A stretch of DNA of 46,846 nt. It comes from Helicobacteraceae bacterium. GTDB taxonomy: Bacteria > Campylobacterota > Campylobacteria > Campylobacterales > Sulfurimonadaceae. The stretch covers positions 1 to 46,846 of the forward strand of contig JAMONY010000016.1 of NCBI GenBank assembly GCA_027066325.1. Reading direction: 5' to 3'. The position numbers were made by a program, and so were the translations under genes. A model generated the notes under the pieces. That model was not told the DNA's origin. It saw only the letters and a list, made by a program, of their open reading frames with translations, and made no database searches. The stretch's first letter is position 1. Each line of letters opens with the position of its first letter. Positions 34,608-44,017 of the stretch are shown piece by piece.

Positions 34608-35050
34608 AAGTATTACTTATAAAGGATGTTAAGAGTTTAGGTAAAGCTGGAGAGATTAAAGATGTCAAAGATGGTTATGGTAAAAATTTTCTTATAGGAA
34701 AAGGTTATGCCAAAGCAGCAACTGCTGATGTGTTAAGTAACTATGCGGCTACTAAAAAAGCAGAAGCAAAAGCAGAAGCAGAAGAGATAGCCAAACTCAA
34801 TGAGCTAAAAGATCAATTAGAGGCTCTTGAGGTTAAGATATCTAAAAAACTTGGCAATACCGGACACCTATTTGGAGCAGTTACTAAAGATGAGATAGCT
34901 AAAGTATTTCAGAGCGAACATGATATAGAGATAGATAAGAGATCTATAGAGATCAAGAATGTCATTAAAATTAGTGGCAAACATGAGATAGGCATTAAAC
35001 TAGGACATGGCATACATGCACAGCTGCATGTTGAAGTAGTTGGTGAGTGA
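34604..35050 (+). CDS. rplI: Ribosomal protein L9
   Basis: This 148-residue 50S subunit protein has the N-terminal signature [29 protein letters not shown], an Ala/Glu/Lys-rich connecting helix (about 45-75), and a C-terminal rRNA-binding domain with [18 protein letters not shown]. The start is GTG, overlapping the argG stop by four bases, with GAGGGGG about six bases upstream. It is not in the usual rpsF-rpsR-rplI cluster, but next to hslV as in several Campylobacterota. Confidence 0.95.
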   Translation: MKVLLIKDVKSLGKAGEIKDVKDGYGKNFLIGKGYAKAATADVLSNYAATKKAEAKAEAEEIAKLNELKDQLEALEVKISKKLGNTGHLFGAVTKDEIAKVFQSEHDIEIDKRSIEIKNVIKISGKHEIGIKLGHGIHAQLHVEVVGE

Positions 35051-35595
35051 TGTTTGATGCTACAACAATATTAGCCTATAAGTGCAAAGATGGTGCAGTA
35101 ATTGGCGGAGATGGGCAAGTTACCTTTGGTAATACTGTCTTAAAAAACAATGCCACAAAGATACGCAAGCTTTACAACGGTGAGATTTTAGCAGGTTTTG
35201 CAGGCTCTACTGCGGATGCTTTTAATCTGTTTGATATGTTTGAAAACTTTTTGAGTACTAAAAAAGGTGATATTAAAAAAGCAGTCATAGAGTTCTCAAA
35301 AGCTTGGCGTAAAGATAGAGTATTGCGCCGTTTAGAGGCGATGATGATTGTACTCAATAGTGAGCATATATTTATCTTGACAGGTAGCGGTGATGTGGTT
35401 GAGCCTGAAGATGGTGAGTTGGCATCTATTGGCAGTGGAAGTAACTATGCACTCTCAAGTGCACGAGCTCTAAAAAAACATGCCTCTTTGAAGCCAGAAG
35501 AGCTAGTCAGAGAGAGTTTGGGTATAGCAGCTGATCTGTGCATCTATACAAATCACAATATATCAATCTTAACACTACAAAAAGAGTCCACATGA
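35050..35595 (+). CDS. hslV: HslV peptidase subunit of the HslUV protease
   Basis: The 181-residue proteasome-like threonine peptidase assembles as a double hexamer with HslU. The sequence starts [11 protein letters not shown], so the catalytic N-terminal Thr (TT at residues 5-6) would need removal of a four-residue propeptide rather than just Met. [32 protein letters not shown] and [29 protein letters not shown] are standard. The ATG at 35050 is preferred over an in-frame GTG at 35047, and shares one base with the rplI stop. It overlaps hslU by four bases. Confidence 0.95.
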   Translation: MFDATTILAYKCKDGAVIGGDGQVTFGNTVLKNNATKIRKLYNGEILAGFAGSTADAFNLFDMFENFLSTKKGDIKKAVIEFSKAWRKDRVLRRLEAMMIVLNSEHIFILTGSGDVVEPEDGELASIGSGSNYALSSARALKKHASLKPEELVRESLGIAADLCIYTNHNISILTLQKEST

Positions 35596-36920
35596 ATATG
35601 ACACCAAGCCAGATAGTAGAGTATCTTGATGAGTATATTATAGCTCAAAAAGATGCAAAAAGATGTATTGCGTTAGCTCTAAGAACACGCTATAGAAGAA
35701 TGCAGCTAGATACGCAGATGCAGCAGGAGATAACACCCAAAAATATCTTAATGATAGGCTCAACTGGTGTAGGCAAAACTGAGATCTCTCGTCGATTGGC
35801 AAAGATGATGAGAGTACCATTTGTTAAAGTTGAGGCTAGCAAATTTACTGAGGTTGGATTTGTCGGACGCGATGTTGAGTCTATGGTGAGAGACCTTGTT
35901 ATGAGCTCTATTGCACTTGTTAAAGAGGAGCAGCAAGAGCTTAATGAGGATGCTATTAAAGAGTATGTGTTAGACAAGATAGTTGAGAAGCTTCTACCAC
36001 CACTACCGCCATTGGCATCTGATAGCAAAAAGAGTGAGTATGAGAGCTCAAGAGAGCGCATGAGAGCTAAGGTGATAGATGGTAAGATGGATGATAGAGT
36101 CATAAAGATAGAGATGCCACGCATTACGCTAGAGAGTAGTGACTCATCTCTGCCTCCTGAGATGGCTAAGATGCAGGAGATATTTTCCACCATGAGTGGA
36201 GCTATGAGTAAAAAAGAGAGACAAAAAGAGCTTAAAGTTAAAGATGCTATTAAAGTACTAGACATAGAGGCTAGTGAAGCACTGTTAGATATGGATGCTA
36301 TACGAACAGAAGCATTAAAAAGAGCAGAAGATGGCGGGATTATATTTTTAGATGAGATAGACAAGGTAGCAGTTAGCTCCTCATCGCAAGGTCGAAATGA
36401 TCCAAGCAAAGAGGGCGTGCAGCGCGATCTTTTGCCTATAGTTGAAGGTAGCAGTGTGGGCACTAAGTATGGCTCCATCAAGACAGATCACATACTATTT
36501 ATAGCCGCAGGCGCATTTCACTTAACAAACCCAAGTGATCTTATACCTGAACTTCAGGGTAGATTTCCACTCCGTGTAGAGCTTGAGTCTTTAACGGAGC
36601 AGACACTCTATGCGATACTATCACAGACTAAAAACTCTCTACCTAAACAGTATGAGGCACTTTTGGGTGTTGAGGGCGTAGAGTTAGTGTTTGATGATGA
36701 GGCTCTAAGATCTATAGCCTCTCTTGCACACCTAGCTAATGAGAAGAGTGAAGATATAGGTGCTAGACGATTACATACTATACTAGAAAAAGTGCTTGAA
36801 GATATCAGTTTTGATGCAGAGCTCTATAGAGATAAAAAATATGTAGTTAGTAGCGATTTTGTACATAAAAAGCTAGATTTTGTACTTGAAGATGATGATC
36901 TCTCAAGGTACATACTGTGA
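35592..36920 (+). CDS. hslU: HslU unfoldase ATPase of the HslUV protease
   Basis: This AAA+ ATPase of 442 residues unfolds substrates and feeds them to HslV. It opens with [17 protein letters not shown]. Walker [10 protein letters not shown] is near residue 56, and the pore motif region [15 protein letters not shown] follows. Walker [12 protein letters not shown] is near 250, and [16 protein letters not shown] (sensor region) follows. An intermediate domain rich in charged residues spans about 110-235. The ATG at 35592 overlaps the hslV stop (ATGA); an in-frame GTG upstream lies inside hslV and is rejected. A second ATG at 35598 is possible. Confidence 0.95.
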   Translation: MNMTPSQIVEYLDEYIIAQKDAKRCIALALRTRYRRMQLDTQMQQEITPKNILMIGSTGVGKTEISRRLAKMMRVPFVKVEASKFTEVGFVGRDVESMVRDLVMSSIALVKEEQQELNEDAIKEYVLDKIVEKLLPPLPPLASDSKKSEYESSRERMRAKVIDGKMDDRVIKIEMPRITLESSDSSLPPEMAKMQEIFSTMSGAMSKKERQKELKVKDAIKVLDIEASEALLDMDAIRTEALKRAEDGGIIFLDEIDKVAVSSSSQGRNDPSKEGVQRDLLPIVEGSSVGTKYGSIKTDHILFIAAGAFHLTNPSDLIPELQGRFPLRVELESLTEQTLYAILSQTKNSLPKQYEALLGVEGVELVFDDEALRSIASLAHLANEKSEDIGARRLHTILEKVLEDISFDAELYRDKKYVVSSDFVHKKLDFVLEDDDLSRYIL

Positions 36921-37792
36921 GTCGCTGTGGTTTTGTAGCTCTTATTGGTAGACCAAATGCTGGCAAGAGCACGCTACTAAATGCCATTCTTGGTGAGAAG
37001 ATAGCGCTTGTAAGTCAAAAAGCAAATGCTACAAGAAAGCGCCAAAATGCCATCGTAATGCATGACGATAGTCAGATTATTTTTGTAGATACTCCAGGAC
37101 TACATGAGATGGAGCGTCGTCTAAATCAGTTTATGTTAGAGGAGGCCTTAAAGGCGATTGGTGATTGTGATCTAGTGGTCTATCTAGCACCAGTTACCGA
37201 TAAGACAGAGCACTATAGAAAATTTTTAGAGCTAAATGGTGATCGAAAGCATATCATTGTACTTAGCAAGATAGATCAGGTCTCACAAGAGAGACTTCTT
37301 AAGTGTATCTCAGGATATAGTGAATTTGCATCTAGGTTTGAGGCTCTTATACCTATCTCGATAGGCAAGAGAGTGGGGTTTGATGACCTGCTTGGCTCTA
37401 TAGTAAAACTTCTGCCTCAAAGTGAGTACCTATATGATCCAGATGATCTTACAACAGATAGGCTACGCGATATCTACAAAGAGTTTATCCGTGAGGCTAT
37501 ATTTGACAATATTAGTGATGAGATACCATACTCATCAGATGTGATCATAAAAAAGATAGATGAGGGTAGAAAATTAGATCACATAGAGGCATCTATAGTG
37601 GTCGAAAAAGAGTCACAAAAAGGTATTATTATAGGCAAAAATGGCTCCGCTATTAAGAGAATAGGTAGAAGTGCTAGAGAGAAAATAGAGGCGCTATCAC
37701 AAAAAAAGTTATTTTTAGATCTTAGTGTCATAGTTAAGCCAAACTGGACAAAAGAGACCAAAAGCCTTGAAGAGTTCGGTTACTTTAGTTGA
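36917..37792 (+). CDS. era: GTPase Era
   Basis: The 291-residue GTPase binds 16S rRNA and helps 30S assembly. G motifs are GRPNAGKST (11-19), the Era switch region, DTPGLHEME near 58, and the SKID nucleotide-specificity motif near 121. The C-terminal KH RNA-binding domain carries GIIIGKNGSAIKRIG near 235. The start is GTG, overlapping the hslU stop by four bases. It is the last gene of the argG run; the following 220 bases hold no gene. Confidence 0.95.
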   Translation: MSRCGFVALIGRPNAGKSTLLNAILGEKIALVSQKANATRKRQNAIVMHDDSQIIFVDTPGLHEMERRLNQFMLEEALKAIGDCDLVVYLAPVTDKTEHYRKFLELNGDRKHIIVLSKIDQVSQERLLKCISGYSEFASRFEALIPISIGKRVGFDDLLGSIVKLLPQSEYLYDPDDLTTDRLRDIYKEFIREAIFDNISDEIPYSSDVIIKKIDEGRKLDHIEASIVVEKESQKGIIIGKNGSAIKRIGRSAREKIEALSQKKLFLDLSVIVKPNWTKETKSLEEFGYFS

Positions 37793-37873
37793 AAATTGCT
37801 AAAAAAGTAACAAAAAGTCGTAACTTTTACGCAAATTTACAATTTATAAGAAAAACTTTAAGTTTATTTGAGC

Positions 37874-37879
37874 TACAAT
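37874..37879 (+). promoter_or_regulatory. Candidate -10 boxes for the msh-like operon
   Basis: The 221-base gap after era (37793-38013) contains TACAAT at 37874-37879 preceded by a T-rich stretch, and a second candidate, TGG-TATAAC, with its hexamer at 37932-37937. Either could drive the downstream operon; the second gives the shorter leader. Nothing else was recognised in the gap. Confidence 0.3.
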
Positions 37880-38013
37880 CAGGAAGGTAAAAGTTTTTAT
37901 GAAGATAGCTAGCTGTTTGGTGTTATCTTGGTATAACTTAAACAAAAGAGCTTGATAAATATCAATTATCTGCTTTGATCCTGTTTTTATTTTAGAATTA
38001 GGAAGTGGGAAAC

Positions 38014-39546
38014 ATGAGTAATTATAATCAGCAACTCTTTGATACAACCCTCTCTATTAATCCATATAGAGGCACATATTATCTGAGGGCTGGAAGTAAA
38101 TTAAGTTTTAAGAGGAACCCTGCGTTTGATAAAAAACAGGGCACAATCTCTTACATAAATACAAAAGATTTTATTACCGCACTTATAGGTGTGAGTAAAA
38201 ATCTAGCAGATGATGACATAGCGTTTGTCATAGAGAGCAAAGCGTATGAGGAGCTAGCATTAGATACAGCTGTAGAGTATAGCATTGACTATGCTGAGGC
38301 TGTTGGAGAAGCTAACGATAAAGAGAGATTTTTTCATGTATTTGTTGTAGATCCACTTGTATTACAAGAGACATTTGATGATCCAGTCTCAAAAGTGCAG
38401 TATGTAGATCAGATTGTACCCGTACCTTTACTGTTAAAGTCACTCTATACAAATGAGATTATCTCAGATGATGACATACATTGTTTTGTATATTTTCAGG
38501 AAAACGATGCATTTTTTACTCTCTATAGAGATCAAGAATTTCTCTATACCAAAAGTATTAAGTACTCTTTTAGAGAGATGTATGATCGTTTTTGTGAGCT
38601 TCTGGGCGAGCAGATTACATTTGCAGATTTTACCAACCTTATCAAGGATGAGGGCTTAAGCACCCAAAATGCAGAGTACCAAAAGTATCTTATTAAACTT
38701 TTTGGCGAACTATTTTTACACATTAATGATATCTTAACATATGCAAAACGAGCTTATGAGATTGAGACTGTTTCAGAGATATATATAGGCTCTCAGATAG
38801 GTAATATCATCGGTCTTGATGAGTATTGTCAAACATACATAGGCTTTGAGTCACAACCATTTGACTTTAACTATGGGCTAAATACAGAAGAGTATGTTGA
38901 TCAGATTCACCAGTTGATGCAACTCTATGTAAATGATAGTGAAGAGGATCGATATGAGACAAACTTCTCAACTTTCCATAGACCACCACCTTTTTTCCAG
39001 CGACATAGCGGAAAACTATTTTTAGTTACTGCTGCCTCACTGATGCTTGCATTTGCTTATCCTGTTATGAACTGGACTGCTAGCTATGCTGAAGAGGTAC
39101 ATAAAGCAGCTCTTGAGAAAGAGTATAGTGTGCTGCATCCAAAAAGAGTCTCTAGAGAGATGGCTATCAACAAAGAGCTTGCAGAAAGAGAGTTGGCTAG
39201 AGAGCAGTTAGCAGCTGCGCAGGGGCTATTTGCAGAGAGAAAAGCCACTCTACATAAAATACATGAAGTTAAGGTTAACTACCCTATGAAGGGTAAAATT
39301 ATAGCTTCATTGAGTAAAGATCTAAATAAGCATAAAGTTGGTGTTAGTGAGATTCGTTATGAGGAAGATAACCGCTCAAAAGCTTTTATTTTTAATCTTA
39401 TTGCTAAAAAAGATAAGCAGATTACAAACCTTATAGAGTATCTTACTAAAAATCGCACAGATAAGTACTATTTTAGTACCGAAAAGATATATCTAGATGA
39501 CAATAGTAGTCACTATCGTAGTGAATTAAAGGTGGTATTAAAATGA
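38014..39546 (+). CDS. mshI: MshI/PilM-PilN-like pilus assembly protein
   Basis: The 510-residue protein has a long soluble N-terminal domain (about 1-325) resembling the actin-like cytoplasmic domain of PilM/GspL. One transmembrane helix (about 335-352) follows, then a coiled coil rich in Glu, Lys and Arg (about 360-415), and a PilN-like periplasmic domain. This is the layout of MshI/GspL: the cytoplasmic and membrane parts fused in one chain. It should form the inner-membrane platform with the next two proteins. Similarity is weak, so the name rests largely on position and architecture. The ATG at 38014 has AGGAAG eight bases upstream; a GTG at 38005 overlaps that site. Confidence 0.65.
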   Translation: MSNYNQQLFDTTLSINPYRGTYYLRAGSKLSFKRNPAFDKKQGTISYINTKDFITALIGVSKNLADDDIAFVIESKAYEELALDTAVEYSIDYAEAVGEANDKERFFHVFVVDPLVLQETFDDPVSKVQYVDQIVPVPLLLKSLYTNEIISDDDIHCFVYFQENDAFFTLYRDQEFLYTKSIKYSFREMYDRFCELLGEQITFADFTNLIKDEGLSTQNAEYQKYLIKLFGELFLHINDILTYAKRAYEIETVSEIYIGSQIGNIIGLDEYCQTYIGFESQPFDFNYGLNTEEYVDQIHQLMQLYVNDSEEDRYETNFSTFHRPPPFFQRHSGKLFLVTAASLMLAFAYPVMNWTASYAEEVHKAALEKEYSVLHPKRVSREMAINKELAERELAREQLAAAQGLFAERKATLHKIHEVKVNYPMKGKIIASLSKDLNKHKVGVSEIRYEEDNRSKAFIFNLIAKKDKQITNLIEYLTKNRTDKYYFSTEKIYLDDNSSHYRSELKVVLK

Positions 39547-40175
39547 CAATGAATATTGAATCAAGACTACATGCTATAGATCAGTCATTTGAAAATAAAC
39601 AGCAACGAGAGGTCTATTTTATCTATATTATGATTTTTGGCATTCTGTTTGCTGTCTCGTATCTACTCTTTTGGGACTCTTCAAAAATGGAGTTAGAGAG
39701 GGTAAAGGCTGCCAAGGTTGCAATTGAGAACAAAGTAACAGCAGATAAGCTATATCTTAAGCAGAATCCTCCTGCTAAAATTAAAGCTCTACAAGATGAG
39801 ATTGTTAGCATCAATAAAAATAGACTCCAAGTTGATAAAAACAATGAGTATATTAAGTATAAAATTAGCCAGATTTCAGAGCTTTTTTATAATGAAAAAG
39901 CTTGGGGTAAATATATAGACTCTATCTCAGAAAATGCTAAAAAATATAAGGTTAAGCTTAGTCTTATCAGCAATAAAAAATCTCTTGGTCAAGAGAAGTT
40001 TGGTCATGTGCTCGATATATCTATCTTGGCTAGTGGCAAATACGCTAGAGTGATTAAGTTTATCGATTCTATGGAGCAGAGTGATCTTGTAATAGATCTA
40101 CATGAGATGAATCTTTCAGCTACAGAGGTATTGGTAGCAGAGATAAATTCATCTGTTTGGGGGATTGTATACTAA
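39543..40175 (+). CDS. mshJ: MshJ/PilO-like pilus assembly protein
   Basis: A 210-residue bitopic protein: short cytoplasmic N-terminus, one transmembrane helix (about 25-45), a coiled coil (about 50-110) and a small ferredoxin-like domain (about 130-205). This is the standard PilO/GspM/MshJ layout, which dimerises with the PilN-like part of the preceding protein. The start overlaps the stop of mshI (ATGA); a second ATG lies two codons on. Confidence 0.65.
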   Translation: MTMNIESRLHAIDQSFENKQQREVYFIYIMIFGILFAVSYLLFWDSSKMELERVKAAKVAIENKVTADKLYLKQNPPAKIKALQDEIVSINKNRLQVDKNNEYIKYKISQISELFYNEKAWGKYIDSISENAKKYKVKLSLISNKKSLGQEKFGHVLDISILASGKYARVIKFIDSMEQSDLVIDLHEMNLSATEVLVAEINSSVWGIVY

Positions 40176-40696
40176 TGAAAAAAGTAACTATAATTGCAAT
40201 AATACCACTGTTACCACTGCTGCTTGTTGCACAGGTTGAGCATCAAAACTTAGCATCTAACACTACTCAGATGGTGCAAGTTCAACAGCAGGAGGATCTT
40301 AGTTGGGTTGATGAGCAGGTGGCTGCTATTAAGCCACCAAGAAAAGGTCTCAATAGAACACTTCTTGCAAGTGTAAAGGATCCTTTTGCAACACAGTTGC
40401 GCCTCAATCAGCCTCCAAAAGAGCCTGTAGCAGAAGATAAAAAACCTAAAGTTGCTGGTGAGAAAATTGCGTTTAAGCCAGCGTCAGAGCCTGCTCTTAA
40501 GCCTTTAACTCTTCAGACTATTATGAACAGAAGTGTTGTTCAGATAGATGGAAAATGGTATCGTCAAAATGATAAAATATATGGTTATACTATCACATCT
40601 ATAGAGGATGCTTCTGTACTGTTACAGAGGAAGAAAAAACAGGTTAGATTGTCGCTTGTAAGCAAAAATGACAAAATACAAATCAACGCTAAGTAG
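40175..40696 (+). CDS. mshK: MshK/PilP-like periplasmic linker protein
   Basis: The 173-residue exported protein has an N-terminal signal or anchor segment and a Pro/Gln/Lys-rich flexible region. A short C-terminal domain (TLQTIMNRSVVQIDGKWYRQNDKIYGYTITSI...VRLSLV) has the beta-strand pattern of PilP/GspC homology regions. Such proteins connect the inner-membrane platform with the secretin. Start is at the ATG at 40175, overlapping the mshJ stop by one base; an earlier in-frame ATG lies within mshJ. Confidence 0.6.
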   Translation: MKKVTIIAIIPLLPLLLVAQVEHQNLASNTTQMVQVQQQEDLSWVDEQVAAIKPPRKGLNRTLLASVKDPFATQLRLNQPPKEPVAEDKKPKVAGEKIAFKPASEPALKPLTLQTIMNRSVVQIDGKWYRQNDKIYGYTITSIEDASVLLQRKKKQVRLSLVSKNDKIQINAK

Positions 40697-40706
40697 GGAA
40701 TGTAAG

Positions 40707-42362
40707 ATGATGAAATATAAAAATCCGATCAAAAATATAGGAAAAGTTGCGGCGTCACTTGTGACAACAGCTCTATTGAGCTCTTCGCTATATGCAGCTG
40801 ATTGTACTTATGAGCTGTTTAATATAAACGGTATCAAAGGCACTAGTATTGCAGAGTATGTTGACCAGCTTAGTAGTGAGTGTGAGCTTACTGTTATGAT
40901 AAGTGATCCTGAAGCTGAAAAGAAGATGAACAAGAGGCTTCAGAGGACATCATTCAAAAATCTTACACTCAACGAGGTGTTTGATCTTGTACTGATTGAG
41001 AATAATCTAAACTATACTCTTGAAGACAATATCTTAAAGATCTCATTTATTGAGACAAAGACCTATAACATTGACTATATTATTAGTTCAAGAAAGAGTA
41101 CTGGTAGTACAAATGTTATTTTAAGCAACTCCTCTGGATCAACAACTGGATCTAGAAGTCAAGGATCTGGCGGTGGAGCTCAAAAAGGCAAAGGCGGTAG
41201 TCAGCAAAATACCAACAGTGCGTCAGGTATAAAGATAGAGTCTATAGATGAGGTAAAGTTCTGGGAGGAGTTAGATCTTGAGCTTCAAAGAGTTCTTAAC
41301 CGCCCAACAGACTATTATCAGGCAGAAGCACCAATTGTCAATAAAAATGCTGGTCTAGTGACAGTTACTGCAACTGTTAGACAGCAGCTTCGCCTTGAGA
41401 AGTATCTTAAGAAGTTACAGAAAAAAGTTAAGAGTCAAGTGCTTATAGATGTTAGAATGATAACAGTTGAGGTCAACAAGGGCTCATCTACAGGTATAGA
41501 TTGGTCACAGATCTATGCTCTGCAAAACTTAGCACTAAATGTTGATATGGTAGATTTTAAAAATGTGGCTGGTTTTGATGGAAACTCAATAACAGATGCT
41601 GCCACAGAGATAGCAGGTGCAACTTCTGCTGGTACACCTCTAAATGGATTTAGCGGACCCGCTTCACTAGTGAAACTCTCTGGTGGAGGAAGTATCAATG
41701 AGCTAATTAAGTTCTTAAAGACACAAGGTGATGTTGAGTCTATCTCAAACCCTAAAGTTCTTACTCTGAACAATCAGCCAGCACTAATCACAGTCGGTAC
41801 AGAGTTTTTCTATAAGACTCAGAAGTCAAATATATCTTCTGGAAGCTCATCAGGAACATCTACTACCTCAAATAGCGAGACTATTAGTTCAGTTTTTGCA
41901 GGAATACTACTTGATATCACTCCTGAGATCTCAAATAATGATACTATAACACTTAAGATTAATCCATCTATTAGCCAGACGCGCATACAGATGAGCAGTG
42001 ATGAGACATCTCAACAAAAACGCTCTATGCCACCAGATCTTGATAGAAGACAACTAGCATCAGTTGTAACTGTAAAAGATGGTAGTAGAGTTGTGATAGG
42101 TGGTCTTATAGACAAAAGAGATACATTTAAGACAAACTCTCTTCCACTTCTAGGCGATATACCAGGTCTTGGTTATCTGTTTAAGTATGAGGAGAAGAGC
42201 ACTGTTGTTACTGAGCTTGTTATCATCATAGAGCCTCATATTATTAGACATGATAGCAATACTCTATCTCTATCTAGTCTAGGTTATGAGAGATTGACAG
42301 ATGAGAGCGTTGCGATCAAGAGAGATCTCACAATTGGTAGCGAAGAGGCTAATGCAGATTAA
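40707..42362 (+). CDS. mshL: MshL/PilQ-type outer-membrane secretin
   Basis: This 551-residue secretin forms the outer-membrane channel through which the pilus or secreted substrate passes. A signal peptide is followed by an STN/N0-like domain and an N1-type repeat. An unusual Gly/Ser/Gln-rich low-complexity segment lies at about 138-180. The C-terminal secretin domain has SISNPKVLTLNNQPALITVG, SVVTVKDGSRVVIGGL, and SLPLLGDIPGLGYLFKYEEK followed by ELVIIIEPHII. A second Ser/Thr-rich insert occurs near residues 378-390. ATG 40707 has AGGGA seven bases upstream; the frame reaching back to 40668 overlaps mshK and would mask the signal peptide. Confidence 0.88.
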   Translation: MMKYKNPIKNIGKVAASLVTTALLSSSLYAADCTYELFNINGIKGTSIAEYVDQLSSECELTVMISDPEAEKKMNKRLQRTSFKNLTLNEVFDLVLIENNLNYTLEDNILKISFIETKTYNIDYIISSRKSTGSTNVILSNSSGSTTGSRSQGSGGGAQKGKGGSQQNTNSASGIKIESIDEVKFWEELDLELQRVLNRPTDYYQAEAPIVNKNAGLVTVTATVRQQLRLEKYLKKLQKKVKSQVLIDVRMITVEVNKGSSTGIDWSQIYALQNLALNVDMVDFKNVAGFDGNSITDAATEIAGATSAGTPLNGFSGPASLVKLSGGGSINELIKFLKTQGDVESISNPKVLTLNNQPALITVGTEFFYKTQKSNISSGSSSGTSTTSNSETISSVFAGILLDITPEISNNDTITLKINPSISQTRIQMSSDETSQQKRSMPPDLDRRQLASVVTVKDGSRVVIGGLIDKRDTFKTNSLPLLGDIPGLGYLFKYEEKSTVVTELVIIIEPHIIRHDSNTLSLSSLGYERLTDESVAIKRDLTIGSEEANAD

Positions 42363-43164
42363 AAATCTCTTTGAGAGCTCCAAAGATGCTTTTTTGGACA
42401 TAGTAGATGCAGATAACTATGTTCAGATTGATAGGGTTGCTATAGTATACCGCTCTTTGATTGAAGCCATACAGAAGCCCCTGAAGATGATACTTCTATA
42501 TGGCAAGCCAGGGACTGGTAAAAGCATGATGCTTGGTCGTATCTATAAAGATCTTCATAAAAAACAGAAGATAGTTCTATATCAGACTCCCATTGTTGAT
42601 GAGAGTGAGTTTTTTCGCTCTTTAGCACGCGATATCTACAACTATACACTTAAAGAAGATATCAATTTTACACGCTTTAATGAGCTATCTAAAAGTCATG
42701 ATAGTGAGTTGGTGCCTGTAGTGATGCTGGATGAGGCTCAGATGTATAGCACCACACTGATGGAGAAGATCCGTCTCATATCAGATACTAGAAAGATTAA
42801 GTTTATCATTGCTCTACATAAAACAGAGAGAGAGGATATTATCGCAAAAGAGCATTTTCAGACAAGAATCTGGGAGGCTCAACAACTACATAATGCATCT
42901 GCTGGTGAACTCAAAATCTATATACAGAAAAAGCTTATGAGAGCTAGTTGTTTTGATGTTGCAAACATGTTTAACGATAAGAACATAAGACTTATACACT
43001 CTTTGAGTGATGGTAATTATCGTGATACAAATAAGTTGCTTTTTACACTATTTTCCATAGCCTCTTGGTATGAGGAGCATCAACCTACTAAGATCAGCTA
43101 TACGGAGTTCTCATCTAAAGTTATAGAGATGGCAGCAATTGAGACAGGATTTATAGATGCTTAA
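42352..43164 (+). CDS. mshM: MshM/ExeA-like AAA ATPase
   Basis: A 270-residue cytoplasmic ATPase with Walker A GKPGTGKSM near residue 50 and Walker B VVMLDEAQM near 125. Its position behind the secretin gene and its length fit MshM/ExeA-type ATPases, which help secretin assembly or localisation. It lacks an obvious peptidoglycan-binding extension. The ATG at 42352 overlaps the secretin stop by 11 bases and is preceded by GAAGAGG. Longer frames from 42301 lie wholly inside the secretin gene. Confidence 0.75.
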   Translation: MQIKNLFESSKDAFLDIVDADNYVQIDRVAIVYRSLIEAIQKPLKMILLYGKPGTGKSMMLGRIYKDLHKKQKIVLYQTPIVDESEFFRSLARDIYNYTLKEDINFTRFNELSKSHDSELVPVVMLDEAQMYSTTLMEKIRLISDTRKIKFIIALHKTEREDIIAKEHFQTRIWEAQQLHNASAGELKIYIQKKLMRASCFDVANMFNDKNIRLIHSLSDGNYRDTNKLLFTLFSIASWYEEHQPTKISYTEFSSKVIEMAAIETGFIDA

Positions 43165-44017
43165 TGTTTTAGAGCTAGAGCAGAGACAGAAGAGGTATAG
43201 CCAGAGAAAAAAAGTACCGCTATATCTACTGGTAGTATTGGTTTTATTATTGTTTATTGTAGGTGTGATTATCTTTACTGCCATGAGTGATGAGACTAAG
43301 CCTGCTGCTCAACTAGATGGAGCAAAAGAGCTTCAAAGTACTCAAACATCTACAGAAGATACCATGTTAGAAAACAGCACATTAAGTAGTGCTAGCAGAT
43401 CATCTGTATCATCAGATATCTCTAGTGATCATGTAGCTAAGCGTATGAGACTGGAGCCATCTATGGATTTTATCCAAGATCTTGATGAGACAGACCTTGA
43501 GTACTATTTTGAGGAGCCAGAAGAGAAGGTTGTATCTGTACCTAGGGTAACTCAAAAACCAACTCAAGCTCCACAGTCTCAACAGAGACGATCAGATATC
43601 TCATCCATAGTTCCATCTAGAGAGAGAGTTGTTGCACAAAAGCCAGCACAACAGCAGCCACAAAGAGAGTATAGGGCTCCAGCGCAACATACAATGTCTA
43701 TAGAGCGTGAAAATGATATGCGTGATATTTTAGATGTGATAAAAAGATTTAAACGCAATAAAAATCCAGCACTAAGTCTGTTTGTGGCAAAACGATATTA
43801 TGCTATAGGTGAGTATCAGCAAGCTTATAACTATGCACTAGCTACAAATGAGTTAGATAGTAGCATAGAGGACTCTTGGCTTATCTTTGCAAAGTCGCTA
43901 TATCATCTTGATCAAAAAGATGTAGCTATTAGAACTCTAAAGAGCTATCTGGATCAGACAAGTTCTATCAAAGCAAAGATAGCAATTGAGCAGATGCAAA
44001 ATGGGAGTTTGAGATGA
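43157..44017 (+). CDS. mshN: MshN-like membrane protein with TPR-type C-terminus
   Basis: A 286-residue protein with a basic N-terminus, one transmembrane helix (about 21-45), a long Ser/Pro/Gln-rich low-complexity periplasmic linker (about 60-180), and a C-terminal helical domain. The pattern AKRYYAIGEYQQAYNYALATNELD followed by SLYHLDQKDVAIRTLKSYL resembles tetratricopeptide repeats. This is the layout of MshN. It overlaps mshM by eight bases. Confidence 0.65.
   Translation: MLNVLELEQRQKRYSQRKKVPLYLLVVLVLLLFIVGVIIFTAMSDETKPAAQLDGAKELQSTQTSTEDTMLENSTLSSASRSSVSSDISSDHVAKRMRLEPSMDFIQDLDETDLEYYFEEPEEKVVSVPRVTQKPTQAPQSQQRRSDISSIVPSRERVVAQKPAQQQPQREYRAPAQHTMSIERENDMRDILDVIKRFKRNKNPALSLFVAKRYYAIGEYQQAYNYALATNELDSSIEDSWLIFAKSLYHLDQKDVAIRTLKSYLDQTSSIKAKIAIEQMQNGSLR

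Noticed and set aside
35690-36481. A 263-codon minus-strand open frame inside hslU
   Set aside because: It lies wholly antisense to a strongly conserved gene, and its Ser/Leu-rich translation is typical of antisense shadows of Glu/Lys-rich coding sequence.
37899-37955. 18-codon frame (MKIASCLVLS...) upstream of the msh-like operon
   Set aside because: The GGAAGG ribosome binding site is too far from the ATG and the frame is short; more likely part of the untranslated leader or promoter region.
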